Positions 25,536 to 33,414 are shown, counted from the stretch's first letter. The stretch: DNA of 61,972 nt from SB15 sp964639245 (GCA_964639245.1 CAZXCU010000023.1:1-61972), one strand, 5' to 3'. Notes: a model not told the origin generated them from the letters alone. Made by a program: numbers and translations.

Positions 25536-26474
25536 TCAGGATGAGGCTTCTGTTTTTTTTTCCTCAACAAAGGCATCTAAACGATCAAGCGCTTCACGTA
25601 TACTGAATACAGGGGAAGCGTGGGCAACCTCGAAAATCTTAGGAAAACCTGCGACAAGTAATTTTTGATAATCTTTATGTTTTGCCTTGAGTTTATCAAA
25701 AAGGTGAAAAAATCTTAATGTACTTAGTCCCCATAGAAAATGAAAATATTTGTTTCTTCCCACACTAGAGCGTCCAGTGTCATCAACACCTGGGGCGATA
25801 ATCAAAACATGAGGATGCCCATATTCATCCTCAAGTTCATCCTTTATGTCACTTACCACACCTTTATTCATGTTTACTTTGTTATCGTCCAATAAACCAT
25901 TGTGTGGAAAGACCCCTAGAACAAATTGCCATTCTTCCTCAAACCCTTGGCCTGTTACCAACCTAATGCCGGGAAAATCATCGTATAGCAGTTCCATTTG
26001 TATCCCAGGTAACGCTGCTCGGAAAGCATCCATGACTAGGCTTGGAAATGATATACTCGGTGGCTCGGAGAGTAAATTCATATATTCGATAAGTTCGTAT
26101 CCCGTTATTTTTCCAAAATGTGGAACTGGGTGGGTGATATAGTAGTTGAAGGCTGGATCGTTAAATACATTTTCAATAGCTATCTCCATGTTTTCGTGAA
26201 GCCGCAATGCTACCTCTGTAGACTTGGCAAAAAAACGCTTTATATCATTAGTCGCGTTCAACCTAGAATTTATTTCTGGTTCTGTAACACCTAGTAAAGG
26301 GGCTAGTTCTGAAAATCTCACTGCCAGCCAATTTCTTTGAAGCAACCATCCATAAAAAAGAATATTGCGGTTGAAATATTCAGCGTTTGTTTTATTATCA
26401 ATATTAAGAGTATCTAATCGAGCAATTTCTCCTCGAATGTATTGTTCACATATTTCTAGCGATGGCATAGTCAT
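25536..26474 (-). CDS. 312-aa hypothetical protein (operon gene 1)
   Basis: First and largest gene of the operon. The N-terminal 140 residues are helical. The C-terminal half alternates strands and helices with conspicuous segments GIRLVTGQGFEEEWQFVLGVFP, HPHVLIIAPGVDDTGR and NKYFHFLWGLSTLRFF, suggesting an alpha/beta fold. The HVLIIAPGVDD stretch looks like a buried strand followed by an acidic turn, a common active-site layout, but no known catalytic motif can be claimed. No membrane segment. Confidence 0.5.
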   Translation of the reverse strand: MTMPSLEICEQYIRGEIARLDTLNIDNKTNAEYFNRNILFYGWLLQRNWLAVRFSELAPLLGVTEPEINSRLNATNDIKRFFAKSTEVALRLHENMEIAIENVFNDPAFNYYITHPVPHFGKITGYELIEYMNLLSEPPSISFPSLVMDAFRAALPGIQMELLYDDFPGIRLVTGQGFEEEWQFVLGVFPHNGLLDDNKVNMNKGVVSDIKDELEDEYGHPHVLIIAPGVDDTGRSSVGRNKYFHFLWGLSTLRFFHLFDKLKAKHKDYQKLLVAGFPKIFEVAHASPVFSIREALDRLDAFVEEKKTEASS

Positions 26475-26558
26475 GTTGTCAACTCTACGTTTCTAGCTGC
26501 TTCTTAGTTCAGTTCGTTTGTGAGTAAATTCTCTTATCGAGCAGTTAAAACAACCTTA

Positions 26559-26610
26559 TTTCACTAATTTTAGTGGCAGTTGTTGCTGTTAGCAACTTTG
26601 ATTAGTGAAA
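26559..26610. promoter_or_regulatory. Nested inverted repeat upstream of five-gene operon
   Basis: TTTCACTAA (26559-26567) pairs with TTAGTGAAA (26602-26610). Inside it GTTGCT (26582-26587) pairs with AGCAAC (26591-26596) across a 3-base loop. It lies 85-136 bases before the operon start. It could be a structured leader, a regulator site or the end of a small insertion. The outer arms share TTTCAC/GTGAAA with the nested repeat at 27986-28059. Confidence 0.4.
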
Positions 26611-26824
26611 AGATACCACAAAAAAAGATGTAGGTGTGTGAATTTTTACCAACTTAATCAAAATTGCTATAAAATTATTAATTTGATAGTGTAAGTTAAG
26701 AATAAATTTAATTCCTCAGTTAATATTCCTTGAATAAATGATCTTCATTCTTGCCATTACTTATTTGCGCTCTCAGTTTTTGGTAAGCTGTTTGGCTTGA
26801 GGTTGTGGGAACACACATAGCATT

Positions 26825-27013
26825 TTAAGCCTCTGTAGAGTAGTGCATTTGTTCCTTGTAATCCAACTTCTAAAAAGTAGCTTTATCCCACTCTTGATAA
26901 TTAGCTACCCATTTGGCATTAATTACAAATTTCCACCGTCTTCTTTCAAAATCGAAACTCTCTGATTTCAGAAACTTAGGCTCAATATCTACCTTGTTAG
27001 TAGGATTTGGGTT
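26825..27013 (-). pseudogene. Degenerate second copy of the last domain of the upstream gene
   Basis: Directly after the TAA of the 262-aa gene, in the same frame, the sequence reads NPNPTNKVDIEPKFLKS, then RRRWKFVINAKWVANYQEW, then DKATF, a TAG at 26870-26872 and KLDYKEQ. This aligns with the end of the upstream protein (QWKVLINGEWITAHPNW ... LDYYCG). It is a tandem, in-frame but decayed duplicate of the terminal domain. Probably not expressed unless the stop is read through. Confidence 0.6.
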
Positions 27014-27802
27014 TTAGTTACCACAATAGTAATCCAAAGTCCACAAATTCTCATTGCTCCAGTTAGGATGAGCAGTTATCCATTCGCCATTGATTAGAAC
27101 TTTCCACTGATTTCGTTGACTGTCCAAACCTACAAAATCAAGGAACATCCACTCCACATATTCTGGTTTTCTAAAATAAACAAAAAAATTGTTGTTCTCT
27201 AGTATGACTTCTCCGTCAAAATACATCTCATAATACGTTTTACCATCTGTTGAACTTGTATAAGAACGTACCTCTATAGGAGTTGCTGCACACCAACTGT
27301 TGGCATACTTTATAATTCTGGGGTTTTCTTGAGTAGACTTTTTTGTTGGAAATGGATTTGATAGAAATACAGCTATTAGCACGCCTCCGACCACTAAAAG
27401 CAATACCACTACGAAATATACAGGTTTGTTTCTCCACTTTTTTATCTTATTTACTTGCAGGATATTTGTTAAAGAGGTCTCGTTGACCTTCTCCGTATCT
27501 ATAGATTCATCAGGTTCTCTATTTCCTCCTGCTCTAGCCTGACTATAAAGTTGTAACAAATTTGCCTGAACTTCGGATGGAAATTTGGTTTTATCCAGAA
27601 AATTTCTAAATTTGTTGGGTTTGGGAAACCGTTCTCCTTTCACCCATTTTTCTAGCGTATCAGCCCATACACCCAGAGGCGCGTCTTGTTCATAGCCTAT
27701 CATGTCGGGTTTATATACGTGACGCACATTCCAAGTAGGATGATATGTGTCAAGAGCCCCTTTTAATGCCTTCTGAAATCGAGCTTTAATCTCTGATTCC
27801 AT
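27014..27802 (-). CDS. Membrane-anchored protein with HTH-like N-terminus
   Basis: 262 aa. The N-terminal 95 residues contain PLGVWADTLEKWVKGERFPKP followed by KFRNFL, the wording of divergent XRE domains (WxxGxRxPKPxxFRxFL). A single membrane segment lies at about 127-150 (VYFVVVLLLVVGGVLIAVFL), and the final 110 residues face outside with many Trp/Tyr/Asn (WKVLINGEWITAHPNW). The layout is that of a one-component membrane sensor-regulator. It is encoded upstream of the five-gene operon in the same direction, so it could control it, but the 540-base gap leaves that open. Confidence 0.55.
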   Translation of the reverse strand: MESEIKARFQKALKGALDTYHPTWNVRHVYKPDMIGYEQDAPLGVWADTLEKWVKGERFPKPNKFRNFLDKTKFPSEVQANLLQLYSQARAGGNREPDESIDTEKVNETSLTNILQVNKIKKWRNKPVYFVVVLLLVVGGVLIAVFLSNPFPTKKSTQENPRIIKYANSWCAATPIEVRSYTSSTDGKTYYEMYFDGEVILENNNFFVYFRKPEYVEWMFLDFVGLDSQRNQWKVLINGEWITAHPNWSNENLWTLDYYCGN

Positions 27803-27985
27803 TTTGAACCCCTGATAGAACCATAATAAGCATATTTGATTTTCTGACGTTTTACTGGTGATTTTCTGAAATTTTACGGTACGTTTTTCATGACAGGAAG
27901 GGAAAATATCGTTAAAGTGGTCGTAGCGAAGTAGTCATTTGGTAGGTCACAATGACGAAATGGTGTTTTGTGTCGGTGTAAGAGT

Positions 27986-28059
27986 AATTTCACCACTCGG
28001 TTAAATAATTTATGGCAGATTTGCAAGATAAATCTGAAGTTAGCCGCTAAAGTGAAATT
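27986..28059 (+). promoter_or_regulatory. Three-tier nested stem in leader of recombinase cluster
   Basis: Three helices nest around one loop: AATTTCAC (27986-27993) with GTGAAATT (28052-28059), CGGTTAA (27998-28004) with TTAGCCG (28040-28046, one G-T pair), and CAGATTT (28016-28022) with AAATCTG (28030-28036). It ends 36 bases before the start of the small gene preceding the recombinase. It would fold as a long hairpin in the RNA leader, or act as a protein-binding site in DNA. No riboswitch class recognised. Confidence 0.45.
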
Positions 28060-28095
28060 ATTCCAGTTGTCAGGTCATTGAAAGGCGGAAAGTCA

Positions 28096-28311
28096 ATGGA
28101 TGGAAAACAACCAAAAGCCAGAGTCATATTTGAATGTATTCCCTGTGCAGACTTAGATGCTCGATTAGCCCAAATGTACAATCTGGCAATTTTGCGCTAC
28201 AATCAATCTAAATTGAAAATTCAAGAAACAGCGAACGACGAAGGTATTGCGAGTACCTACGCCGTTCTAACCCCAAACGCCGATTTGCGCGGCGAGGAGG
28301 CTGATTGCTAA
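28096..28311 (+). CDS. Small protein preceding the large serine recombinase
   Basis: 71 aa from ATG 28096 (GGCGGA site upstream); an in-frame TTG at 28078 is less likely. It begins MDGKQPKARVIFECIPC and contains a helical ARLAQMYNLAILRYNQSKL. Soluble. Position 90 bases ahead of the integrase gene suggests a recombination accessory factor or simple co-transcription. No family recognised. Confidence 0.5.
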   Translation: MDGKQPKARVIFECIPCADLDARLAQMYNLAILRYNQSKLKIQETANDEGIASTYAVLTPNADLRGEEADC

Positions 28312-28401
28312 TTCTACCATTCTCAGGCAATCCGTCCTATGCCTTTATCTCTGGCGCGACGGGTTGCCTGTTTCGCTATTTAGGCTAAGGAGCGATATGC
28401 A

Positions 28402-30048
28402 ATGGATACAAGAGCAGCAATTTACGCCCGTGTTAGCACCGAAGAACAGACGAGCAATTACAGCCTATCTGGTCAAATTACCGATTGCCGTAAATACGCG
28501 GCTGAAAAAGGCTATACTGTTATTGCCGAATTTGAGGAAGCCTTTACAGGTGCGGCACTTTTCCGCCCCGAATTAGATAAACTGCGAACTCTCATCGGAA
28601 GAATTGACGTAGTAATTGTCTACGAGTTAGACAGATTAAGCCGCAGCGCTGCCCATCTCACCATTATTGAAGATGAATTTAAGCGCGGAAATGTTGCCAT
28701 TGAATATGTCGTTGGCTATGCCAATACTCCAGAAGGCCAACTCCTCAAAACTATTCAGTCCGGCATCAAAGAATATGAACGTGAAGTTATCAAAGGGCGC
28801 TTTGCTCTAGGGAAGAAGCGCCGGGCCAAAAGTGGTAAGGTTAATCTCGGTATCTGTGCGCCCTACGGATACACCAAAAATAAAGAAACCGGGCAATTAG
28901 AAATTCACGAGGAAGAATCCGAGATTGTACGCCTCATTTTCAAGTGGTATACAATCGGTGATGATACTGGCAAAAAATTGGGTGCTAGTGCAATTGCTAC
29001 GCGCTTAACTGATATGGGCGTTCCCACAAAGTTTGGGAAGCAAGGTCATCCGAAGAAAAATGCAAAAGCAGTGTGGGCAAGTCAGACTATCATTAGAATT
29101 CTGACCAATGAAACCTATTTGGGTATTTGGTATGCTAACCGTCATCATTGTGTTCGAACACCCGAGGGACGGCACATCACCTATAAACCGCGTGAAGAAT
29201 GGATACCTGTTGAAGTTCCTGCCATCGTTGAACATGACGTATTTGAATTGGTTGAAAAACAGAAAAAACAAAATTTTGCTCAATCACCCCGGAATACAAA
29301 ATACGATTATCTTCTCCGGCAGAGAATGGTATGTGCGAAATGTGGAAAGCCATTTTATTGCGAAACTCGGTACAACTATTCAGGGCAACCCCAAGGAGTG
29401 CCACTTTATATCTGTGGTGGTGAGAGACGGCGTTCCAATGATGGTTTAGAGAAAATTTGCAGTAGGGCGTTGCATCAACCCTCTGTTGATGATTTAGTTT
29501 GGCAATACATGGTCGAAGCCTTCAAAACGCCTGATATTTTGCTCAAATCGGTTTCAATTCACCTAGAGCAACATGAAAAAGAAGGGGATGCGTTGCGCGG
29601 CTATCTGACAACTATTGAAACCAAGTTGGAAACGCTTGCTAAGCAAGAGGCGCGGTTGCTTGAACTCTATGTAGATGCGGAAATTGAAAAAACGCTTTTA
29701 AAACAAAAGTTGCAGGAGCTAAAAGATGAACGCGCTCGCTATGAGCAAGAAAAATCCACCTTACAGGAACGTATTGTAGCTTCTGCTCCAATCGTCACAC
29801 TAGAAGAATTTCATGCACTGTGCGAGGCTATGTCTCTAGGCCTTGAAAATCTCTCATTTGAGGAAAAACGAACTGTAGTTGACCTCTTCGACATTCGTAT
29901 TGTGGTTCAACGAGGCGAGTCCGCTCAAGACGATACCTTTATCATTACGGGCAATCTGCCATTTGATACACAAACTGTAAGCAGTTTGCCTTGCCACGGG
30001 GTTGGGATGCGGGCGAACTGGCGAAATATGCGCTGGCAGACGGCGTGA
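28402..30048 (+). CDS. Large serine recombinase (integrase)
   Basis: 548 aa. Residues 1-150 form the resolvase catalytic domain with the nucleophile in YARVSTEEQ, the YELDRLSRS motif and EYEREVIKGR. Residues 150-270 are the recombinase domain (APYGYTKNKETGQL, ILTNETYLG). A zinc ribbon follows (CAKCGKPFYC ... CSRALHQP), then a long coiled coil at about 385-465 that controls directionality. AAGGAG lies nine bases before the ATG. The last 18 or so codons are read from capsid-gene DNA in another frame, so the stop codon was acquired on integration. This is the enzyme expected to have inserted the element. Confidence 0.9.
   Translation: MDTRAAIYARVSTEEQTSNYSLSGQITDCRKYAAEKGYTVIAEFEEAFTGAALFRPELDKLRTLIGRIDVVIVYELDRLSRSAAHLTIIEDEFKRGNVAIEYVVGYANTPEGQLLKTIQSGIKEYEREVIKGRFALGKKRRAKSGKVNLGICAPYGYTKNKETGQLEIHEEESEIVRLIFKWYTIGDDTGKKLGASAIATRLTDMGVPTKFGKQGHPKKNAKAVWASQTIIRILTNETYLGIWYANRHHCVRTPEGRHITYKPREEWIPVEVPAIVEHDVFELVEKQKKQNFAQSPRNTKYDYLLRQRMVCAKCGKPFYCETRYNYSGQPQGVPLYICGGERRRSNDGLEKICSRALHQPSVDDLVWQYMVEAFKTPDILLKSVSIHLEQHEKEGDALRGYLTTIETKLETLAKQEARLLELYVDAEIEKTLLKQKLQELKDERARYEQEKSTLQERIVASAPIVTLEEFHALCEAMSLGLENLSFEEKRTVVDLFDIRIVVQRGESAQDDTFIITGNLPFDTQTVSSLPCHGVGMRANWRNMRWQTA
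29966..30010. other. Probable attachment-site junction (right end of element)
   Basis: AT-rich recombinase DNA gives way abruptly to GC-rich phage capsid DNA here. The capsid reading frame is open only back to a TGA at 29964, and recognisable capsid sequence (GWDAGELAKYALADG) starts at about 30,000, while the recombinase frame runs on to 30048. Serine integrase genes normally sit at one attachment site, so the crossover core should lie in this stretch. The exact core cannot be fixed without the other end. Confidence 0.5.
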
Positions 30049-31055
30049 CCTATGAACAACTGGTGGACAATATCGTGGCGGGGTTGGTGGTTGCCAACGA
30101 AGGGCTGATGAACGACCCGATTTTAAGCGGCATGGTCAGCTTGACCACCGAACCCGCGATTGAATATCGGGATGGCAGCAGCAGCGGCATGGAAGAACGG
30201 ACGGAACACGCCAAAGCAGACATCCGACGCGGCGCAACAACGGGTCATGCGTTGCCTATCAAGTCCTATGACCGTGCGTTAGGCTGGACATTCGATTTTC
30301 TCCGCAAAGCGCGCAGCGCCCAACTCGAAGCCGATATTGCCGATGCGCTCTATGCGGTGCGGGACAACTGGGAGCGCCAACTGCTCAAACGGTTTTTTGC
30401 GACGGCAGAAAATCAAATTGGCAGCACCGGGTACGATGTGCCATTCATCAATGCGGTGAGCAGCAATGTCGATTTTACCCCGCCGCCCTATGCCGGACAG
30501 ACTTTTGCCAGTTCGCACACCCATTTTGACCGCAAGCTGACCACCGAACGCAGCAATGCGCTGGAGGATGGGGCGAAGCATTTGTGGGAGCATGGCATTT
30601 TTGGCCCGTTTAACGCGGTGGTGCCGTTTGCCGATATTGCCAGCTTTACCGCGCTGACCAAATTCATCAAGCCGGATCGTGGCATTGAGTATGTGGCAAC
30701 GGCGGGCAGTAATGCGCCCTATGCCCAAGCCGCCCTCAATGATGAACGCTATATCGGCCTGTACGAATCGAATTATGGGCTGATTCGCCTGTGGATTACG
30801 CCACATGTTCCGACCAATTATCTGGGGATTTACAAACCCTACGGCGTGCGTGACCCGCGTAACCCGTTGATGGTGCGTCACGCCAAAGATTTGGGGTCGG
30901 GCGCGGTGCTGATGCGCGGCGAGGCCTTCCGTCAATATCCGTTAGAACAGGCGATTCTGATTCACGAATTTGGCGTGGGGGTCGCCAATCGCTTGAACGG
31001 CTATGCCTGTTATTTTGCCGCCTCCGGGAATTACACCACTCCGACGATTAGCTAG
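29991..31055 (+). CDS. Phage major capsid protein, 5' end probably lost
   Basis: 354 aa as read from a TTG at 29991. Family-like blocks: WDAGELAKYALADG, PAIEYRDG, TGHALPIKSYDRALGWTFDFLRKAR, WERQLLKRFF, SSHTHFDRKLTTER and ALNDERYIGLYESNYGLIRLWITPHVP. It should self-assemble into the phage head shell. There is no ribosome site and no natural start. The gene begins at the recombinase junction, so the native N-terminus was most likely cut off by integration. Followed by two further head genes. Confidence 0.75.
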   Translation: MPRGWDAGELAKYALADGVTYEQLVDNIVAGLVVANEGLMNDPILSGMVSLTTEPAIEYRDGSSSGMEERTEHAKADIRRGATTGHALPIKSYDRALGWTFDFLRKARSAQLEADIADALYAVRDNWERQLLKRFFATAENQIGSTGYDVPFINAVSSNVDFTPPPYAGQTFASSHTHFDRKLTTERSNALEDGAKHLWEHGIFGPFNAVVPFADIASFTALTKFIKPDRGIEYVATAGSNAPYAQAALNDERYIGLYESNYGLIRLWITPHVPTNYLGIYKPYGVRDPRNPLMVRHAKDLGSGAVLMRGEAFRQYPLEQAILIHEFGVGVANRLNGYACYFAASGNYTTPTIS

Positions 31056-31058
31056 GTT

Positions 31059-31110
31059 TCTCCCTATCCCCTTGCCCCTCTCTCCTTGGGGGAGAGGGGT
31101 CGGGATGAGG
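31059..31110. repeat. Short palindromic REP-like repeat
   Basis: CCCCTCTCTCC (31075-31085) faces a GGGGGAGAGGGG arm ending at 31099, with a 2-base loop, inside the motif CCCTATCCCC...TCGGGATGAGG. Related but not identical units occur at 33415-33443 and 48814-48860. It fills the space between the capsid and connector genes. Confidence 0.6.
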
Positions 31111-31131
31111 AGAGGCGAGAAAGGACATCCC

Positions 31132-31467
31132 ATGCCCATTACCACCGATTTAAACTCCCCGATTGGCGCGATTCGGCTGCTCATCGGGGACACGATTGAA
31201 AACAACGGCATGAAACCTGACGCGGCAAATTTTACCGACACGGAAATTTCGTATTTTTTGCAGCAGGCGGATAATAACGTGTTGCGGGCGGCGGCGCTGG
31301 CCTGCGACACCCTCGCGGCGATGTGGAACACGACTCCCGATTTTGAGGCCGATGGTCTGCGGATGAATCGGCGGGGGATTGCGCGGGCGTGGCAGCAGTC
31401 CGCAACCCATTTTCGCATGAAGGCGGGCGCGGTGGTTAGAAAATTGGTGCGCGACTATGCTGAATAA
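31132..31467 (+). CDS. Phage head-tail connector-like protein
   Basis: 111 aa from ATG 31132, with AAAGGAC just upstream. It opens with SPIGAIRLLIGDT, the wording of gp6-like connector and packaging proteins that sit under the portal. The remaining helices (TEISYFLQQADNNVLRAAALACDTLAAMW, AWQQSATHFRMKAGAVVRKL) fit that family. It overlaps the next gene by 11 bases. Part of a three-gene head remnant. Confidence 0.65.
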   Translation: MPITTDLNSPIGAIRLLIGDTIENNGMKPDAANFTDTEISYFLQQADNNVLRAAALACDTLAAMWNTTPDFEADGLRMNRRGIARAWQQSATHFRMKAGAVVRKLVRDYAE

Positions 31468-31816
31468 CACCGATTTAACCGCGCTGCGTGCGTTGCAAAA
31501 TCGCTTGTTGACGGGAACGTGTACCCTGTGGCGCAACACCCCGACCATCAGCGCAAGCGGTGGGCAAACCGATTCATGGGCGGTGGTGGCAACGCTGCCC
31601 TGCCGACTCGCGCCGGAACGTGACCGCCGTTTGCAGCAGATCATCGGGGAAAAACCCGTGCTGGAAGTCTATTATCGTTTGACACTGCCCCACGATGCCG
31701 ACCTGCGTGCCGGAGACCGTCTTGAATGTGCGGGAGCATGGTATCAAGTGGTGGCGTTGTGGCAGGCACATACCCTCAAAACCGCAATAAGGGCGGTTGT
31801 TAGCCGCGTACAGTAA
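31457..31816 (+). CDS. Phage head-tail adaptor-like protein
   Basis: 119 aa. Beta-rich small protein with LLTGTCTLWRNTPTISASGG, ATLPCRL, VYYRLTLPHDADLRAGDRL and WYQVVALWQAH, a pattern typical of phage head-closure/adaptor proteins (SPP1 gp16-like). It starts within the end of the connector gene, and an intrinsic terminator follows the stop immediately, so it closes the phage remnant. No tail genes remain. Confidence 0.6.
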   Translation: MLNNTDLTALRALQNRLLTGTCTLWRNTPTISASGGQTDSWAVVATLPCRLAPERDRRLQQIIGEKPVLEVYYRLTLPHDADLRAGDRLECAGAWYQVVALWQAHTLKTAIRAVVSRVQ

Positions 31817-31872
31817 AAAAGGCCGTCAGTGTTCAGCAGTTTTTGCTTCTGGCTGAATGCTGACCGCTTTTT
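31815..31872. terminator. Bidirectional intrinsic terminator
   Basis: GTCAGTGTTCAGC (31825-31837) pairs with GCTGAATGCTGAC (31852-31864) at 11 of 13 positions. It is flanked by AAAAAA on the left and CGCTTTTT on the right, so it works on both strands. On the plus strand it ends the phage head genes. On the minus strand it would end any RNA that starts with the solitary CRISPR repeat next to it. Confidence 0.75.
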
Positions 31873-31874
31873 AC

Positions 31875-31907
31875 CAGACCCCTTACGGGAAATTAGTACC
31901 CTATAAT
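31875..31907 (-). repeat. Solitary CRISPR repeat (antisense to the array orientation)
   Basis: On the minus strand these 33 bases match the repeat of the array at 49046-51290 at 30 positions; the three changes are transitions near its 5' part, and the first base and last few bases of the 37-bp unit are not conserved. No second repeat or spacer is present. It lies three bases from a terminator that would end a minus-strand transcript. A weak promoter-like TTGCTG/TTATAG pair overlaps its upstream side. It could be a phage-borne repeat mimic or the remnant of an array. Confidence 0.75.
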
Positions 31908-32034
31908 TTCGGCAAACATGACCAGCAACCTGAGTGCTTGGCAAATGAATGTTGTTCCATTATGATAAAACAATTCTCAGTGTAGGAAAATCCACATGGC
32001 CGGCACACCCGTCAGCAAATAATCCCATTTTTAG

Positions 32035-32135
32035 GGCTGCCTTGTTGACGACTCGCGTCTGATTGTTGATTCATACATTTCATGCGAATGCCGTCAGGAA
32101 TGTCCCTGCGGCGTTTTTGATTCCGCAAGGCAGCC
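32035..32135 (+). promoter_or_regulatory. Structured leader with terminator-like hairpin before MFS gene
   Basis: GGCTGCCTTG (32035-32044) pairs perfectly with CAAGGCAGCC (32126-32135), closing a domain. Inside it GCCG-CAGG (32090-32098, one bulge) pairs with CCTGCGGC (32105-32112) and is followed by GTTTTT, an intrinsic-terminator shape. The MFS start is 43 bases downstream. This is the layout of an attenuator or riboswitch, but I recognise no known class. Confidence 0.4.
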
Positions 32136-32177
32136 AAGGTGACTCCGCAACTCACTAAAATTTTACCGGAGAAAAAC

Positions 32178-33341
32178 GTGAACCTCATCAAAATCAACCT
32201 TGTTTATTTTTGTACCCGCTTTCATGTGTATATCCATGTTTACGCGCTGCTGCTACAAAGTCGCGGCCTGTCGCTGGTGCAAATCAGCACCATTGAGTCG
32301 GTGGTGATTGGCATGATTTTTCTGATGGAAGTGCCAACAGGCGTAATCGCAGACCGCATCGGGCGCAAATGGTCAATTACCGCGTCCACCTTTTTGCTGA
32401 TGGGTGGGGAAGCGGTGTTTTATTTCAGCCGTAGTTATGAAGCCTATCTGGTCACAGCGCTTTTGACCGGAACGGGCTTTGCATTTGCCTCCGGTGCAAC
32501 CGAAGCATTGATTTACGAAAGTTTGCCGGTGGATGGGCGCGAAGACCATATGAAACAGGCAATGGGGCGGTATCACAGCATCGGGCAAATTGCCTTTTTC
32601 CTTTCGCCTCTGGTCGGTGGCTGGTTGGTGCGCGATTTAACCCAAGCCCAATTTGATACCGCGATTCTGCTTACCGTGGGGATTTTGTTCGTCGGTGGAC
32701 TCCTCAGCCTTACGCTGGTTGAACCCGTCACGGCGTGGCACACGGAACGAAAATCCGCGCTGGCGATTTTACGGGCGGGGTTTGCCGATGTGCGTCACAA
32801 TCCGGTGCTACGGCGGTGGGTGGGGATTGCGATTTTTACCACGCCGTTCGGGGGAACGCTGGTGACCACCTTTGCCGCGCCGTATTTTGCGGAAAAATCG
32901 GTCTCGCCTGTGCTGATTGGTGGAGCGTTGTCCATCGGAAGTTTGCTGGCGGCGCTGACTCAACGCTCTGCCTATCGGGTGGAAAAATGGCTGGGGGCCG
33001 GGCGGGCGATTCTGCTGCTCACACTCCTGCCAGCGTTTTTATATTTTGGTTTGGCGCTGGTGGTGCATCCGGGGCTGGCATGGCTGCTGGTCGTGACAAT
33101 GTATGGCACGATGGACATGAAAAGCCCGTTGGTTTCGGCCTATCAAAATACCCACATTGCACCCGAAAACCGTGCCACCACCCTTTCGCTGATGAATATG
33201 GGAGTCAGTTTTTTTATCGCGCTGGCTGCTCCGGTCTATGCGGCGTTCGGGATTCCATTGGCCTTCTGGCTGATAGGAGGGGTGATTTTGCTGGCGGGGG
33301 TCATGTTGAGGCCAGACCGTTTGATTGGCACGAACGGGTAA
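32178..33341 (+). CDS. MFS transporter
   Basis: 387 aa from GTG 32178, preceded by CGGAG six bases upstream; the longer frame from 32139 adds an uncharacteristic polar stretch and overlaps the leader stem region. About twelve membrane helices. The MFS signature between helices 2 and 3 is GVIADRIGRKW. The opening LVYFCTRFHVYIHVYALLLQSRGLS is typical of small drug/sugar-type MFS proteins. Substrate cannot be inferred. A structured leader upstream suggests regulated expression. Confidence 0.8.
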   Translation: MNLIKINLVYFCTRFHVYIHVYALLLQSRGLSLVQISTIESVVIGMIFLMEVPTGVIADRIGRKWSITASTFLLMGGEAVFYFSRSYEAYLVTALLTGTGFAFASGATEALIYESLPVDGREDHMKQAMGRYHSIGQIAFFLSPLVGGWLVRDLTQAQFDTAILLTVGILFVGGLLSLTLVEPVTAWHTERKSALAILRAGFADVRHNPVLRRWVGIAIFTTPFGGTLVTTFAAPYFAEKSVSPVLIGGALSIGSLLAALTQRSAYRVEKWLGAGRAILLLTLLPAFLYFGLALVVHPGLAWLLVVTMYGTMDMKSPLVSAYQNTHIAPENRATTLSLMNMGVSFFIALAAPVYAAFGIPLAFWLIGGVILLAGVMLRPDRLIGTNG

Positions 33342-33414
33342 ATGCCTTAGAAACCATTGGAGAAGTTTTACCCCGCCGTTTATCTCTCCCCGCATAGCAA
33401 GGAGGGAAACATGC

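Noticed and set aside
30279..30935. 218-codon minus-strand frame
   Set aside because: Antisense to the clear capsid gene, with GC-rich codon shadow.
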